64,000 bases of DNA from Adiantum capillus-veneris (taxonomy: Eukaryota; Streptophyta; Polypodiopsida; Polypodiales; Pteridaceae). A program made the position numbers and the translations under genes. The stretch lies in contig CM043955.1 of NCBI GenBank assembly GCA_014529385.2, forward strand, positions 146,480,640-146,544,639. The letters are read 5' to 3'. Shown piece by piece: positions 11,801-21,720 of this stretch. Each line of letters starts with the position of its first letter. The stretch's first letter is position 1. A model generated the notes under the pieces. That model saw only the letters and a program-made list of their open reading frames with translations, searched no databases and had not been told where the DNA came from.

Positions 11801-14099
11801 GCGTCACTTGATCATTGTGTTCGAAGAGCTGCGCAGTCACAGGTTACTTGTCAATCCTAAGAAAAGTGAATTCTTCCTTGAAGAGATCCACTTTCTGGGC
11901 CACATAGTCTCAAAGGATGGTGTTAGAATGGATCCCGCAAAGGTCGAAGCTATCAAGACATGGCCAGACTTGAAGACTGTGCACGATGTCAGAAGCTTCT
12001 TGGGATTGTGTTCCTACTATAGAAGGTTTATCAGAAATTTTGCAGAGATAGCATCGCCTCTTCACGCATTGCAAAAGAAAGAGGTCACTTTCAGATGGAC
12101 CCAAAAAGAGATTTCAGCTTTTAGTCTCTTAAAGGAAAAGTTGACTTCAGATCCAGTTATTGTTTTGCCAGATCTCAGGAAGTCATTTGTGGTCCAATGT
12201 GACGCGTGTGGCAGTAGCATCGGAGCAGTGCTAATGCAAGATGGACGGGTAGTAGCCTATGAAAGCCGAATTTTGCAAGGGCCAGAGAGGACTATGCAAG
12301 TCTATGAGAAAGAACTCTTGGCCGTGATTCATGCGCTTTCTAGCTGGAAGCACTACCTCTTAGGTGCTGATTTTGTTGTCCAAACAGATCATCAGACCTT
12401 GCAATACTTCTTGACACAGTCAAAGTTATCCGAAAAGCATATGCGATGGGCAAACATTCTTTCCATGTTCCACTTCCAGATTATGCATGTGGAAGGCAAG
12501 AAGAATGTTGTGGCTGATGCGTTATCAAGAAAGCCACAAATTTCAGCTGTGTCAATTCCTTATCATCATGAGTTAGATGACATGAAGGAACAGTATACTA
12601 CTGATGAAGATTTTGCAAGGATCTTTGAACAATTACAAGAGGGGCAACATCACGAGCACTACCTCCTCAGAGATGGTTTTATGATGATGCATGGCAGACT
12701 TTGTGTCACTAGGCCACTGCGACATAAGGTCATGGAAGAGAGTCATGTCCCACCGTATGCAGGGCATCGTGGCATTGATGCAACAGTTAAGGCGGTAGAG
12801 ACGTTCTTCTATTGGCCTACCTTGAGGAGAGATGTGGATGCCTTTGTGCGAGCATGCATAGTTTGCCAAAAGGTCAAGTTTGACAGGCAAAAGGCACCAG
12901 GGTTGTTACAACCACTGCCAATTCCGGATAAGCCATGGGAAAGCATTGCTATGGACTTTATCTTTGATCTTCCAAGGACGCCAACAGGGAATGATGGTAT
13001 ATGGACCATTATCTGCAGGTTCAGCAAGCAGGCCCATTTTATCCCTGTCAGGAAGAAGATAAAATCTGATCAGATGGCACGCTTGTTCATGTACAATGTG
13101 TTTAAGTACCATGGTATGCCACAATCGATTATCAGTGATCGTGATCCTCGCATGACCAGTTTGTTCTGGAGAGGATTGTTTGAGAACATGGGTACTACGC
13201 TCAAGTTCTCGTCTTCGTTTCATCCACAGTTTGATGGACAGTCAGAAGAGGCCAATTCTACTGTCTTAGATCTGCTGAAATGCTATGTGTCAGATAATAA
13301 GCGCAAGTGGGAACAGTATTTGCCTATGCTTGAGTATGCGTACAATAATACGGTGCATTCGTCTACTGGCAAAGCACCTTTTGAGATTGTTGAAGGCGGC
13401 AAAAAGGTTCCTCCCATTTTGCACACCAAGGACAGGATCTTTGAGGCAGATCGATATATTGAGAACATGGATGAGATGTACAAGAAGATTAAAGTTGCCT
13501 TGGAGAAGACTCGGGCAAAACAGAAAAAGACTGCTGATCGTCACCCTCGTGAATTGCTACTATCACCTGGTGATTGGGTTCTCTTAAGGTTCGAAAAGGC
13601 AAGGTTAAAGAAGATGAAGGGCAAGGAACGGCTGTTTCCTAAGCTCAGCATGCGTTACTATGGGCCTTTTCAAGTGCTTGACAAGATCAGCGATGTGGCT
13701 TACAGGCTGAAATTGCCTGATGCATGGAAGATTCATAATGCGTTTCACGTGAGTCTTCTAAGACCCTTCGTGGGTGATGTGCCAGAAGATATGCCAGTTG
13801 AGGATCAGCCAGAAGTTGAGGAACTTGATGAGATCCTGGTACCTGAGCAAGTTTTGGCACATAAGGACAGAAAAGTTAAAGGACAAGTTGCAAGACGCTA
13901 TTTGGTGAAGTTCAAGAACTATCCGCCTATGGATGCAAAGTGGATGGAAGAGCATGAACTGTCAGAGTCACCAAATGTATTGCAGCTTTACCTTGAAGCC
14001 TTTGGGTTACAGCGTACTTATGCCCCAACCCAACGTGTGCAAAGAAGGGGTAATGATAGAGCTAGTACATCAAATGTACATATGAATTCAGTGCCATAG
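8865..14099 (+). CDS. Gag-Pol polyprotein of chromovirus C
   Basis: A 1,744-residue single frame that encodes everything needed for copying and integration. In order: a low-complexity Gln/Pro/Met/Gly-rich amino terminus (about 30-290), Gag capsid core (about 300-440), CCHC zinc knuckle (552-565), aspartic protease (around 624), reverse transcriptase (about 819-1000, with FFDD near 965), RNase H (about 1105-1220), integrase with HHCC zinc domain (1295-1335) and DDE core (1363-1461), the GPY/F region near 1598, and a carboxy-terminal chromodomain (about 1657-1705). The chromodomain places it among the chromoviruses. Gag and Pol share one frame with no stop between, as in many plant chromoviruses. 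A start at 8889 is an alternative to 8865. As a fossil it looks whole. Confidence 0.93.
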   Translation: MQERGDYTMADKGKGIMEEGSSPKDRQEIPMVFEIGKSSRPRQSVPPVNVNVPPVVQGFMTGQLEDDAFKTQLVAAVNVFSQLVQNPRFMEFLQAPPVQQQNRQPTPRTELVEAQAQVLHEAQEEREHSHVAESGAPKQVPPVLEQVARTPIPQVMPVQPATFQSQHAVLNGQGAGYQAMHSVFPPPTVHPGYFGGGSVFQSMAGYASGSQPYMPGTVFGGMQGIMPNPMYGTIGMQQGFHGNQGQFGVPQGHFGMAGFSGQQPDIAPLTQNVNGQHMPIMPSTVPMLQTIPYDNLGALEKPKAYKEGGAAVKFITFSGFEDKTKALTFLQQFDTAYAGGNFTEASKVRKAATFLKDNALTWWTTLLMQGQAPATWVYFKQMFASAWLSNEFEADVLTDWHQLTAASCKSLLEYNRRFCKALLSVTSYRFVPLTEQIEKYCCGLPKGLRDYCTKNRVATLTQLMEVANTGLALLKGEDSGFPSNDKGGQQKKNSAKKPFVKTAPDASQGSEQATKDKDSAGTSGAQAKKQKRKPFVRKSLEEKKVLMAENKCFICEQPGHFSINCPQRKRPTDSEDKEDQKDKKPKPTAGLVPDMVGDRPSTDASELCRAWGKVRDQTALIFFDPGAKANFISPELAMKLGIKAEEMGYTAEAGLACPGHSECVTPIIGKLRLHIQSYVDTEEFYIMPLEGCDALLGIPWMFRVHAVLDAYNKKITVQHRGKTHILDVKLKGESVPIVSASAITSVIKNHLSVYLIFARDVSDRDQSNLSVLDKERSAFLQKFSDCFSDSLPSQLPPERPEDHRIDLVPGCSPPNRPPYRVSAAQQKEIMGQVEELLEKGLIQPSSSPFCSPVLLVQKKDGSWRMCIDYRALNKNTIKNRFPIPRIDDILDRLEGAAIFSRIDLKSGYHQIRISPEDVHKTAFRTTFGLYEFLVMPFGLTNAPATFNRMMDRIFRSHQQFVGTFFDDMIVYSKNEEEHRRHLIIVFEELRSHRLLVNPKKSEFFLEEIHFLGHIVSKDGVRMDPAKVEAIKTWPDLKTVHDVRSFLGLCSYYRRFIRNFAEIASPLHALQKKEVTFRWTQKEISAFSLLKEKLTSDPVIVLPDLRKSFVVQCDACGSSIGAVLMQDGRVVAYESRILQGPERTMQVYEKELLAVIHALSSWKHYLLGADFVVQTDHQTLQYFLTQSKLSEKHMRWANILSMFHFQIMHVEGKKNVVADALSRKPQISAVSIPYHHELDDMKEQYTTDEDFARIFEQLQEGQHHEHYLLRDGFMMMHGRLCVTRPLRHKVMEESHVPPYAGHRGIDATVKAVETFFYWPTLRRDVDAFVRACIVCQKVKFDRQKAPGLLQPLPIPDKPWESIAMDFIFDLPRTPTGNDGIWTIICRFSKQAHFIPVRKKIKSDQMARLFMYNVFKYHGMPQSIISDRDPRMTSLFWRGLFENMGTTLKFSSSFHPQFDGQSEEANSTVLDLLKCYVSDNKRKWEQYLPMLEYAYNNTVHSSTGKAPFEIVEGGKKVPPILHTKDRIFEADRYIENMDEMYKKIKVALEKTRAKQKKTADRHPRELLLSPGDWVLLRFEKARLKKMKGKERLFPKLSMRYYGPFQVLDKISDVAYRLKLPDAWKIHNAFHVSLLRPFVGDVPEDMPVEDQPEVEELDEILVPEQVLAHKDRKVKGQVARRYLVKFKNYPPMDAKWMEEHELSESPNVLQLYLEAFGLQRTYAPTQRVQRRGNDRASTSNVHMNSVP

Positions 14100-14258
14100 A
14101 TGGAAATGGCAAAAGTATGAAGGCCTCATTAAGTCATTTGTATCTATGTATGTTACGACCTTTCTTGCGGATACATGCGATGATAAAAGAGTGTTAATAG
14201 CACAAGATCATCAGTGGCGTGTATTTATGGAATGCAATCGAGGACGTTTGCGATTTCA

Positions 14259-14268
14259 AGAGGGGGGT
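14259..14268 (+). other. Polypurine tract of element C
   Basis: AGAGGGGGGT lies just before the 3' LTR start (TGTCACGAGG at 14270). This is the usual position of the plus-strand priming site. A related purine run precedes the LTR of family A (20233-20248, minus strand). Confidence 0.75.
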
Positions 14269-14269
14269 A

Positions 14270-15748
14270 TGTCACGAGGACGTGGCAGTTATTAACCATG
14301 TCACAGAGATGTGGCAACTGCTAACCTTGGTTGTTGGTTTCTTTCCAATGGGGTTTATTTTATTTGTTTAAGACCCTCTTTTTGAAGTAGCAAACGGTCG
14401 GACATTGTATGGCCAATGTGAACGGTAGATTCACCCGCAGACGGGAAGGGGTCGGCACTGGAATTCGTATGGTAAGAGGATGTCTAGGCTCAGAGCAAGA
14501 TCATATAGGTCCCCCCGTCACACTTAGCAAGTTGGTGGATACTAGGAAGTGAACTCAATTAAGGCGTAAAGTCAAGGTGGACTACCAACCAAAAGTATCC
14601 GACAGTTGGGCCACATTGCATTTTTGGATGCGGTCCCAATGAGGATAGATGGTCAGAAGACCAGTGGGAGCCCAACGGAAGCATCTCCTAAAATTTAGGG
14701 AACTGCTATTTTGGGCCACGAAATGTGTTCACGTCATTACCTTCGGTATGACTAGGGGAACACTTTACAACTCTGCCGCGAAATCAACTGACGCACCAGT
14801 TGAGATATTTTTAGCAGGGAAAGCCCAAACCCGGAAACTGGGCGACGTGTCAGCTTGTGAGCGATTCTGCCACTCTGGGAGGCAAAAACGAGCTGCATAT
14901 CAACAAAGGGGACGCCATTTTCAGCCACAAGCGGATTGCAACAGGTACAGAAGCTATGGAATGCTTACCTTGCCCTCTATGCACAGTATGGTGACGGGAG
15001 TGATGCCCCGCACGCTACATACTGCTCTCTTTCTCCCCTACGTGCAGTTATGTGATGCCCCACAAGAGGGCTACTCATTTGACTGATGTACAGTTGTGTG
15101 GGTTCATGCTTTTGTGCTGAGGCAAGAGCCTCCTTGAGCAGGAACAGGGGTAGCTAACTGCTGCTCCAAAGCAGGCACTGGTGAGGGTCATAACCTCACC
15201 GTACAGGTGCAAAATCAGCGCTGTGTATGCGCTGTAATTTGACTGTTTTTCAGCCATACGGACGCCAGGATCATTGGGAATCGTGCCCCACTGGCAAAGG
15301 ACAATTAGGGGACTGTTTGGGGCTGAAAACAGGGCAAAAACCAGTAAATACAGCGTGCTGAATTTACTGTTTTTGGACAGGAATCAGAGGGTATACAACA
15401 GTGCAAGCGAGTTCCAGCAGGGGAATTGGTTTCGCGCAAGTTTTGGGGCTGTTATGCTGCCGAAATTTGGCCAAATCAAATGGTATCTAGGTGGATACAC
15501 GTGAAGGATTCCCAAGACCTTACCTTGTAATTTACCCTCCTAAAGAATAAAGAAATACCGAAAGGGGCGCCAATTTTGGGGCCTACAGGTTGTCGGCGTC
15601 TGCTCGGAGCATTCTAGCTTCCGAGCCGTGTGTGAGTTGAAGTGTTAACTCCCGTCGCAGGTTCTCTTTGCAAAGTGCTCTGTGTGTGTATATAAAGTAA
15701 AGAATTTCGGGTGAAAGCCAATGCCTACCGCCCTACGGGCCGGTTTCA
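14270..15748 (+). repeat. 3' LTR of chromovirus C
   Basis: Near-identical to 7311-8790, with the same start and end. It is followed by one T and the GAGCC target duplication at 15750-15754. Confidence 0.92.
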
Positions 15749-15754
15749 TGAGCC

Positions 15755-17104
15755 CGCTTGGAGGTTAGCAAGACATCTCCTTTCGAGGTCTCGGGCTTCG
15801 CTCCCGGTATGGACTCTCTCATCACGCAAGAGTGCTTTGATGTTTTGTTCAATGTTCAGCAATTGTCCTTCCGCAAGAAATTTGTAGTATCTCCTCTTTG
15901 AGGATGTGATATGCTTTTAGGCATTCGATGGTTTCGTGGACATAACCCTCTCATTGATTGGGCAGCTAATATGTTCACTTTCAATGCTAAAAGTGACTCT
16001 CCCATTGTCATTCATGGAGAGCAAGTTGTTCATTCTTCATCTCTCATTTCTATGTGCAGGCGAAGATTGAAAAGAATCAGGAGAAGGACTCTCTCAGTCT
16101 TTTCTTCTCCAAAGCACGACACACATGAATTGCATGATCAAGACGTGACTATTCACGAGCATGTGATTTCCATGATCAAGGTGTGATTATTCACGAGCAT
16201 GATGATTTGCAAGATAAAGATGTGATTGTTCACAAGGATCATGGTTTAATTAATGCTTTTTCTAGTGAAGCTAACCTCATTGCAGATTCGATCAATCACG
16301 AAGAACCGATCTTGGCTCTCGAGTCGAGGTCCAAAGAACCCCCACAGGAAGTATTATGTGTTCGAATGATTAGCCAGCACGCATTGTTCGAGTGTTTCAT
16401 TCGTGATGCTTTCCTGTATTTTCGTCACCGTCCTTATGTGATCCCTTTTCACAGGCATGACATATTGCATGATGAATACGATTCCCTCATGAATGAGCAC
16501 AGATGTATGCGGATTACTAATGATAAGAAGAAATGTTTGCATTCAAGGAATTCACATTCCATGTCTCTTCCTTGGCATGACACAGTATCCGAAAAAGCAC
16601 AAGAAGGATTGAACATCAAGCATCGGCATTTCCATTATGATTTGCCACAGTTCATTGATTTAGATCAGAAAGTCAAGATTCGACCCCATTGTTTGCGTGT
16701 GTTTGATAAACGGTTTGGCACTCCGTCTATATGTTCATCTACAATGCATGCACAATCTTTAAAGAAGACTAGAATTTTTCCAATCACTTTACATGGAATG
16801 GGTATGTTCATGTTTTTGTGTTGAAAGTGGTTTCAAGAATTTTCATCCTCAAAGATTCTTGAAGAAGGTATGCACATGACTATAGACGAAGTTGAAGCAT
16901 TGAAGGAGCCACAGATGACTTTGTGTCGCTTTCGGCGCGGCCCAAAGAAGGAACTGTTGCAGACCTTTATGAAGTTCAAGTATCGCATGACCCACGCATC
17001 AAAGTGGGCCGGCGAAGAGTCCTTTCCAGGATTGTAGACGTTGTTGGCAATCTCCCTCGACGCCATACAGTTCGGTACCAGTACCTCACTTTGAAAAGGA
17101 GGGA
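15755..17104 (+). mobile_element. Family B internal region, protease remainder and His-rich tail
   Basis: Continuation of family B after the element C insertion. The first part (about 15760-15990) has the features of the second half of a Ty3 aspartic protease (MLLGIRWFRGHNPLIDWA..MFTF). It is followed by a His/Asp-rich region (16080-16820, repeated HDxxIHEH-like words) with no recognisable domain. No reverse transcriptase, RNase H or integrase is seen before the polypurine run (gaaaaggaggga, about 17093-17104) and the next LTR. B therefore looks like a non-autonomous gag-protease element. Broken in a few places. Confidence 0.7.
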
Positions 17105-18292
17105 TGTCACGTGCACATCTAACCCTATGTGTACGTGGACAAGCTACTTCATGACAGGGGTTCAGTTAGCCTAGCTTAGGAAGTGTTATGGCAACTTTTG
17201 TGAGTTTGTTCGCAGACTGTGCATGTCCAGACACTTAGAATAGATGCATATCCTCTGGTTGCACACAGCATGATCATCAACGTTATCATCAGATTCCATC
17301 AGAAGCATTTTACAGTGCAGAAAACATATTTTCCCTATTTTAGCCATTTTTGACTTATTATTTTTAAGTGACTCTTGGTAAACTGCGTAGGGCAATTTGA
17401 CTTAACAAGTATATAAGAAAACCTAGCACTAGCACTTTTTGGCAAAGAGGCAACAGGAACCTTGTGTTCAACACTGCACCTTCTCGGTAAGACCCCCCCG
17501 GCATGATCACCTAGCGTTTTCAGCCAAGAACAGCCCAGTGTTTTTCTCAAGTGCGAATTCAGCCTAGCGTTTTGCAGGTGCAGCAACCTGGAGACAGCAG
17601 ACACAGTAGATCCCCCTACGTTTTGTAAACACAGATTCAGTCCTAGCATTTTTGGGAGCAACAGAACCCTTAGCGTTTATGCAGATTCCCGACGGTAGAA
17701 CACCCCTTGCATCAGCGTTTTGCATTTGCAGCAATCAGACTCTGTGCCGCAAGTCCCAAACCTCGCAGATCTCACCTTCCCGTAGCAGATCCTCGCCGCA
17801 CAGTCAGATCCACCGAAATTTGCAGATTCAGCCCGGAAAACATAGATTTCAGCATCTGCGTTTTCAGCGTGTCGTCGTCGTCGCTGTCGTCACCGACATA
17901 GAGTCAAAATTCAGCAGATCAAGATTTGCAGATTTCAACCCTTAGCGTTTTCTGATTTCACCCCGTCTCGTCGTCATCCTCATCGTCGTCGACATCGTCG
18001 GCAAGTCCATTGCATTGTAGAAATTTGTGCAATCAATAGTAGACCGCTCTCGCCATAGAGAGTGGGCCTTCGAAGGAGGGTTTGACAACATTCTGGTGTC
18101 GTATTCTTCTCTCTCTATCTCTCAGTCTCAGCACCTTCATTCACAATTTTTATCACTTTGTTTGTGATCATTTGCACTCTCTCATTAAAAGAACGGAAGG
18201 CTCTCCCTTCTGTAAGTAAAAGGAACCCTTGAGCACAGTTCGGAGCACTCGTCTTGAGCAAAGTTCATCACTCACATCCGCTGCACCTTACA
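17105..18292 (+). repeat. LTR of family B, second copy
   Basis: A 1,188-bp LTR (TGTCACGTGCAC to CACCTTACA) with the TATA box at 17410-17417. A polypurine run precedes it, as expected for a 3' LTR. It is also followed by a primer site and leader, as expected for a 5' LTR. It is therefore the middle LTR of a tandem LTR-internal-LTR-internal-LTR array. Confidence 0.87.
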
Positions 18293-18727
18293 TTGGTATT
18301 AAAGCTTTGGCAGTGTTTTGTATCACTCAAGGAAAGAACCACATAAATTTTTTTTTGCTTGTTGCGGTCGCATTTAACCCAAGTCCAATTGGGCGTGTCG
18401 ATTCCTAATCATATTTTGAAGAGTGATAGGAAACCCAAGAAAGATGGGCTTGTCTAGCCTCCCCATGTTTCTCTTTTCACTCATTGAGAGCAGACCGTGC
18501 ACTTAGCGGCCGGCCAATCGACGTGAGGTGGGAAAAAGCAACCTTGATGTGAGCGCAAGGCTGCCAAGGGGTGCGCCCATGGGAAAGAGAGAGCTCCGGT
18601 AGTCCTTCTCTAACACAGATTGCAAGCGAAAGAAGAACCTCAAGAACCTCAAGACTCAAGAACCCAAGAACCCAAGAACCCAAGATCCACAAGAACCCAA
18701 GTTTCCCATGAACTTAAGAACCCAAGA
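18293..18727 (+). mobile_element. Second, truncated family B leader
   Basis: Closely matches the leader after the first LTR (5336-5785): primer site variant, GTTGCGGTCGC, the AATTGGGCGTG segment and the AAGAACCCAAGA repeat. It passes directly into the middle of another B LTR at about 18727. All coding sequence is lost between leader and LTR. Confidence 0.8.
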
Positions 18728-19591
18728 CTAGCACTTTCTGGCAGAAGAGGCAGCAGGAACGTTGTGTTCAACAGTGCACCTTCTCGGCAAGAACCCCCCC
18801 CCCCCCCCGGGCATGATCACCTAGCGTTTTCAGCCAGGAACATCCCAGTGTTTTCCTTCAAGTGCAAATTCAGCCTAGCGTTTTGCAGTTGCAGTAGCCT
18901 GGCGGCAGCAGACACAGCAGATCCCCCAGCATTTTGCATCAAACATAGATTCAGCCCTAGCGTTTTTGGGAGCAGCAGAACCCTTAGCGTTTTTGCAAAT
19001 TCCCGGCGGTAGAACACCCCTTGCATCAGCGTTTTGCATTTGCAGCAGTCAGACTATGCACCGCAAGTCCCAAACCTCGCAGATCTCACCTTCCCGCAGC
19101 AGATCCTCGCTGCACGGTCAAATCCACCGGAGTTTGTAGATTCAGCCCGGAAACGCAGATTTCGGCATCTATTTTCAGCGTGTCGTCGTCACCTCGTTGT
19201 CATCGCCGTCATCACCAACATAGAGTCAGAATTCAGCATATCAAGATTTGCAGATTTCAGCCCTCAGCGTTTTCAGATTTCAGCCCGTCTCGTCGTCGTC
19301 CTCATCATCGTCGACATCGTCGGCAAGTCCATTGCATTGTAGAGATTTGTGCAATCAATAATGAACCGCTCTCGCCATAGAGAGTGGGGCCTTCGAAGGA
19401 GGTTTTGACATTCTGGTGTCGTATTCTTCTCTCTCTATCTCTCAGTCTCAACACCTTCATTCACAGTGTTTACCACTTTGTTTGTGATCATTTGCACTCT
19501 CTCATTAAAGGAACGAAAGGCTCTCCCTTCCGTAAGTAAAAGAAACCCTTGAGCACAATTCGGAGCACTCATCTTGAGCAAAGTTCATCAT
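18728..19591 (+). repeat. Family B LTR, third copy, partial
   Basis: Begins inside the LTR (TAGCACTTTCTGGCAG, equivalent to about 4455) and ends at TTCATCAT, about 20 bp short of the LTR end. There the terminal TGTAAT of a family A LTR begins. This precise junction indicates that A integrated into this LTR. Confidence 0.82.
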
Positions 19592-19927
19592 TGTAATAGA
19601 CTTGGACACTCCCAGTCGAGATTCTACCGCGACACCACAAGAATTCATTTCAAAACAGTTCACAATTGATTCGACACTGGCCCGGGCCCGGGGAAGTTCC
19701 GTGCCTAGAGATATTGGCCCCAAAGACTAGCACCCCTTTCAGTATTTCTTTTTGTACTAATCTGTAGCTCAAATTACAAGGGAGTGGGAGGCTCTCACTC
19801 TCAGACTCTGCGTCCACATGCTCTGAGAAGTGGGATGCCTGCCCACACTTACAAAGACTTTACAAGGGATGCTAAAAGCAGAGCCCCAAAAGCTTCAAAG
19901 TTAAAAGCTTTCAAAAATAAAGCATCA

Positions 19928-20010
<83 letters not shown>

Positions 20011-20232
20011 ATAAAGCAAGTAAGCTTTGCGTAGAATCAGCCCCTTGCGTAGAAAAGCAGGCCACACAAAAGCTGTCGTCCGTACATGCTGCCACATGTC
20101 AGCACTGCGTTTTGCGCCGGATTTTGCGGGCCTGTCCGTACGACAGTGCCACGTCAGCATTCAGCTTGGGAGTCCTTGCCAAGGGAGGGAGTGTATGTGT
20201 GTACTGGGCAGCCACGTCATCAGTTTGTGGCA
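19592..20232 (-). repeat. 3' LTR of element A (right copy)
   Basis: A 641-bp LTR, longer than the copy at 1313-1864 mainly because of a CT microsatellite at 19931-20005. On the plus strand it runs TGTAATAGACTTGG to CAGTTTGTGGCA. The polypurine tract (plus-strand tacccccccctcttgaaa, from 20233) lies beyond it. This makes it the 3' LTR of a minus-strand element whose body lies to the right. Confidence 0.87.
19931..20005. repeat. (CT)n microsatellite inside the family A LTR
   Basis: About 75 bp of uninterrupted CT. It is absent from the LTR copy at 1313-1864, so it expanded after the family spread or was inherited from another subfamily. Confidence 0.97.
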
Positions 20233-21720
20233 TACCCCCCCTCTTGAAAGCATTGTAATCGCCCTTGATTACGCCTGCAAAACAGACAGAAACTATAAAC
20301 TGTCTTAGTAGACACTGACTGTTAGTACCGACGCACTAGGAACACACATCTAGCACATGTACCAATCAGCAGTCACATCACACGACATCACATGACAAAT
20401 CACATTCACAAATTCATTCGGATCGCAGACCATGATTTATCGGCAATGCAATTAGCAATCGCATCTAGATCCACTCAGGAGCTCATAGATGCCCAATTGA
20501 CTAATCCCTATTGCAACCATGTCTATCGAGATCATTCAGACCAAAATGCTGCAGTCATTCCGTCTATCAGTTCCTGCACTTAAACGTTTAAGTCAAGAAC
20601 AAATCAGTATCATATTATCAGGAATTCCAATTCATAAAGTCATTACAGCAGAATATTGTCAGCTCTCAGTATCCCTGAAGCTCAAAGAGACATCAGTGAT
20701 ACTAGAGACATCAGTGACTCTAGTATCAAAAATCGAGACATCTGTTGACGAAGGAGCGGAGTAACTCCCCTCTTGTGCATACCCGCTGCACCAGATATCC
20801 GGCCAAGTTGAATTCGGGGTTCCATTTGAAATAGACTATGAGAAACCAAAAGCTTCAAGGTAAAGTTTCACAATTTGAGAAGTATTTGCTAGGTCCTCCT
20901 CCTCCATCCACTTCGCATCCAATGTAGGATAGTTCTTGAATTTAACCAAGAACCGCCTCATCGCTTTACCCTTAATCTTTCTTTCTTTATTTGTCAATAT
21001 CTGTTCTAGAACAAGAATCTCGTCGTTTTCTTCCACTTCGGGTTTCTCATCAGGCTCCCCATCTTCGGGCACATCGCCTTTAAAAGGCTTCAAGAGACTC
21101 ACATGAAAAGCATTGTGAATCCTCCAAGTTTTGGACAACTTCAGTCTAAAGGAGACATCACTTATCTTTTCGGAGATCTGGAAAGGTCCGTAGTATCGCA
21201 TACTAAGTGTCACGTGACACATCCAACCCTATGTGTCCGTGGACAAGCTACAGCATGACCAGAGTTCAATTCAGTCAAGTCGGTCTAGAATAGGAAGTGA
21301 TTTGGCACTTTTGTGAGTCTGTTCGCAGACCGTGCATGTCCAGACACTTAAATTAGATGCATATCCTCTGGTTGCACACAGCATGATCATCAACATTACC
21401 ATCAGAATCCATCAAGAGCATTTTCCAGTGCATTAGACCTATTTTTGACATTTTTCACTTATTTATTAAGTGACTTTTGTTGGGAACTAGGTAGGGCAAT
21501 TTTGTTAAGAGAATATATAAGCAAACCTAGTGCTAGGCTTATCTGGTAGAACGAGGAAGGAGAGCAACAAGCACCCAGTGCAGCAGGCCCTCTGGAGCAG
21601 CTTCTCAAGCAAGATTCCCCCAAAGAACCCCTGGCGTTTTCAGCTCTAGACCATCAGCGTTTTCAGCCCTAAACCTCGGCGTTTTCAGCAATGATTTCCC
21701 AGCGTTTTCAGCCTAGCAGT

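Larger units (their letters stand above)
7311..15748 (+). mobile_element. Chromovirus C, complete-looking Ty3/gypsy element
   Basis: An 8,438-bp element with two LTRs of 1,480 and 1,479 bp, a primer-binding site, one long gag-pol frame (8865-14099), a polypurine tract (14259-14268, agaggggggt) and a GAGCC target duplication. The LTRs differ at about a dozen positions by eye, under 1%. At commonly used plant rates that suggests an insertion within the last few hundred thousand to about two million years. It looks whole. It lies within family B's gag-protease region, in the same orientation. Confidence 0.93.
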
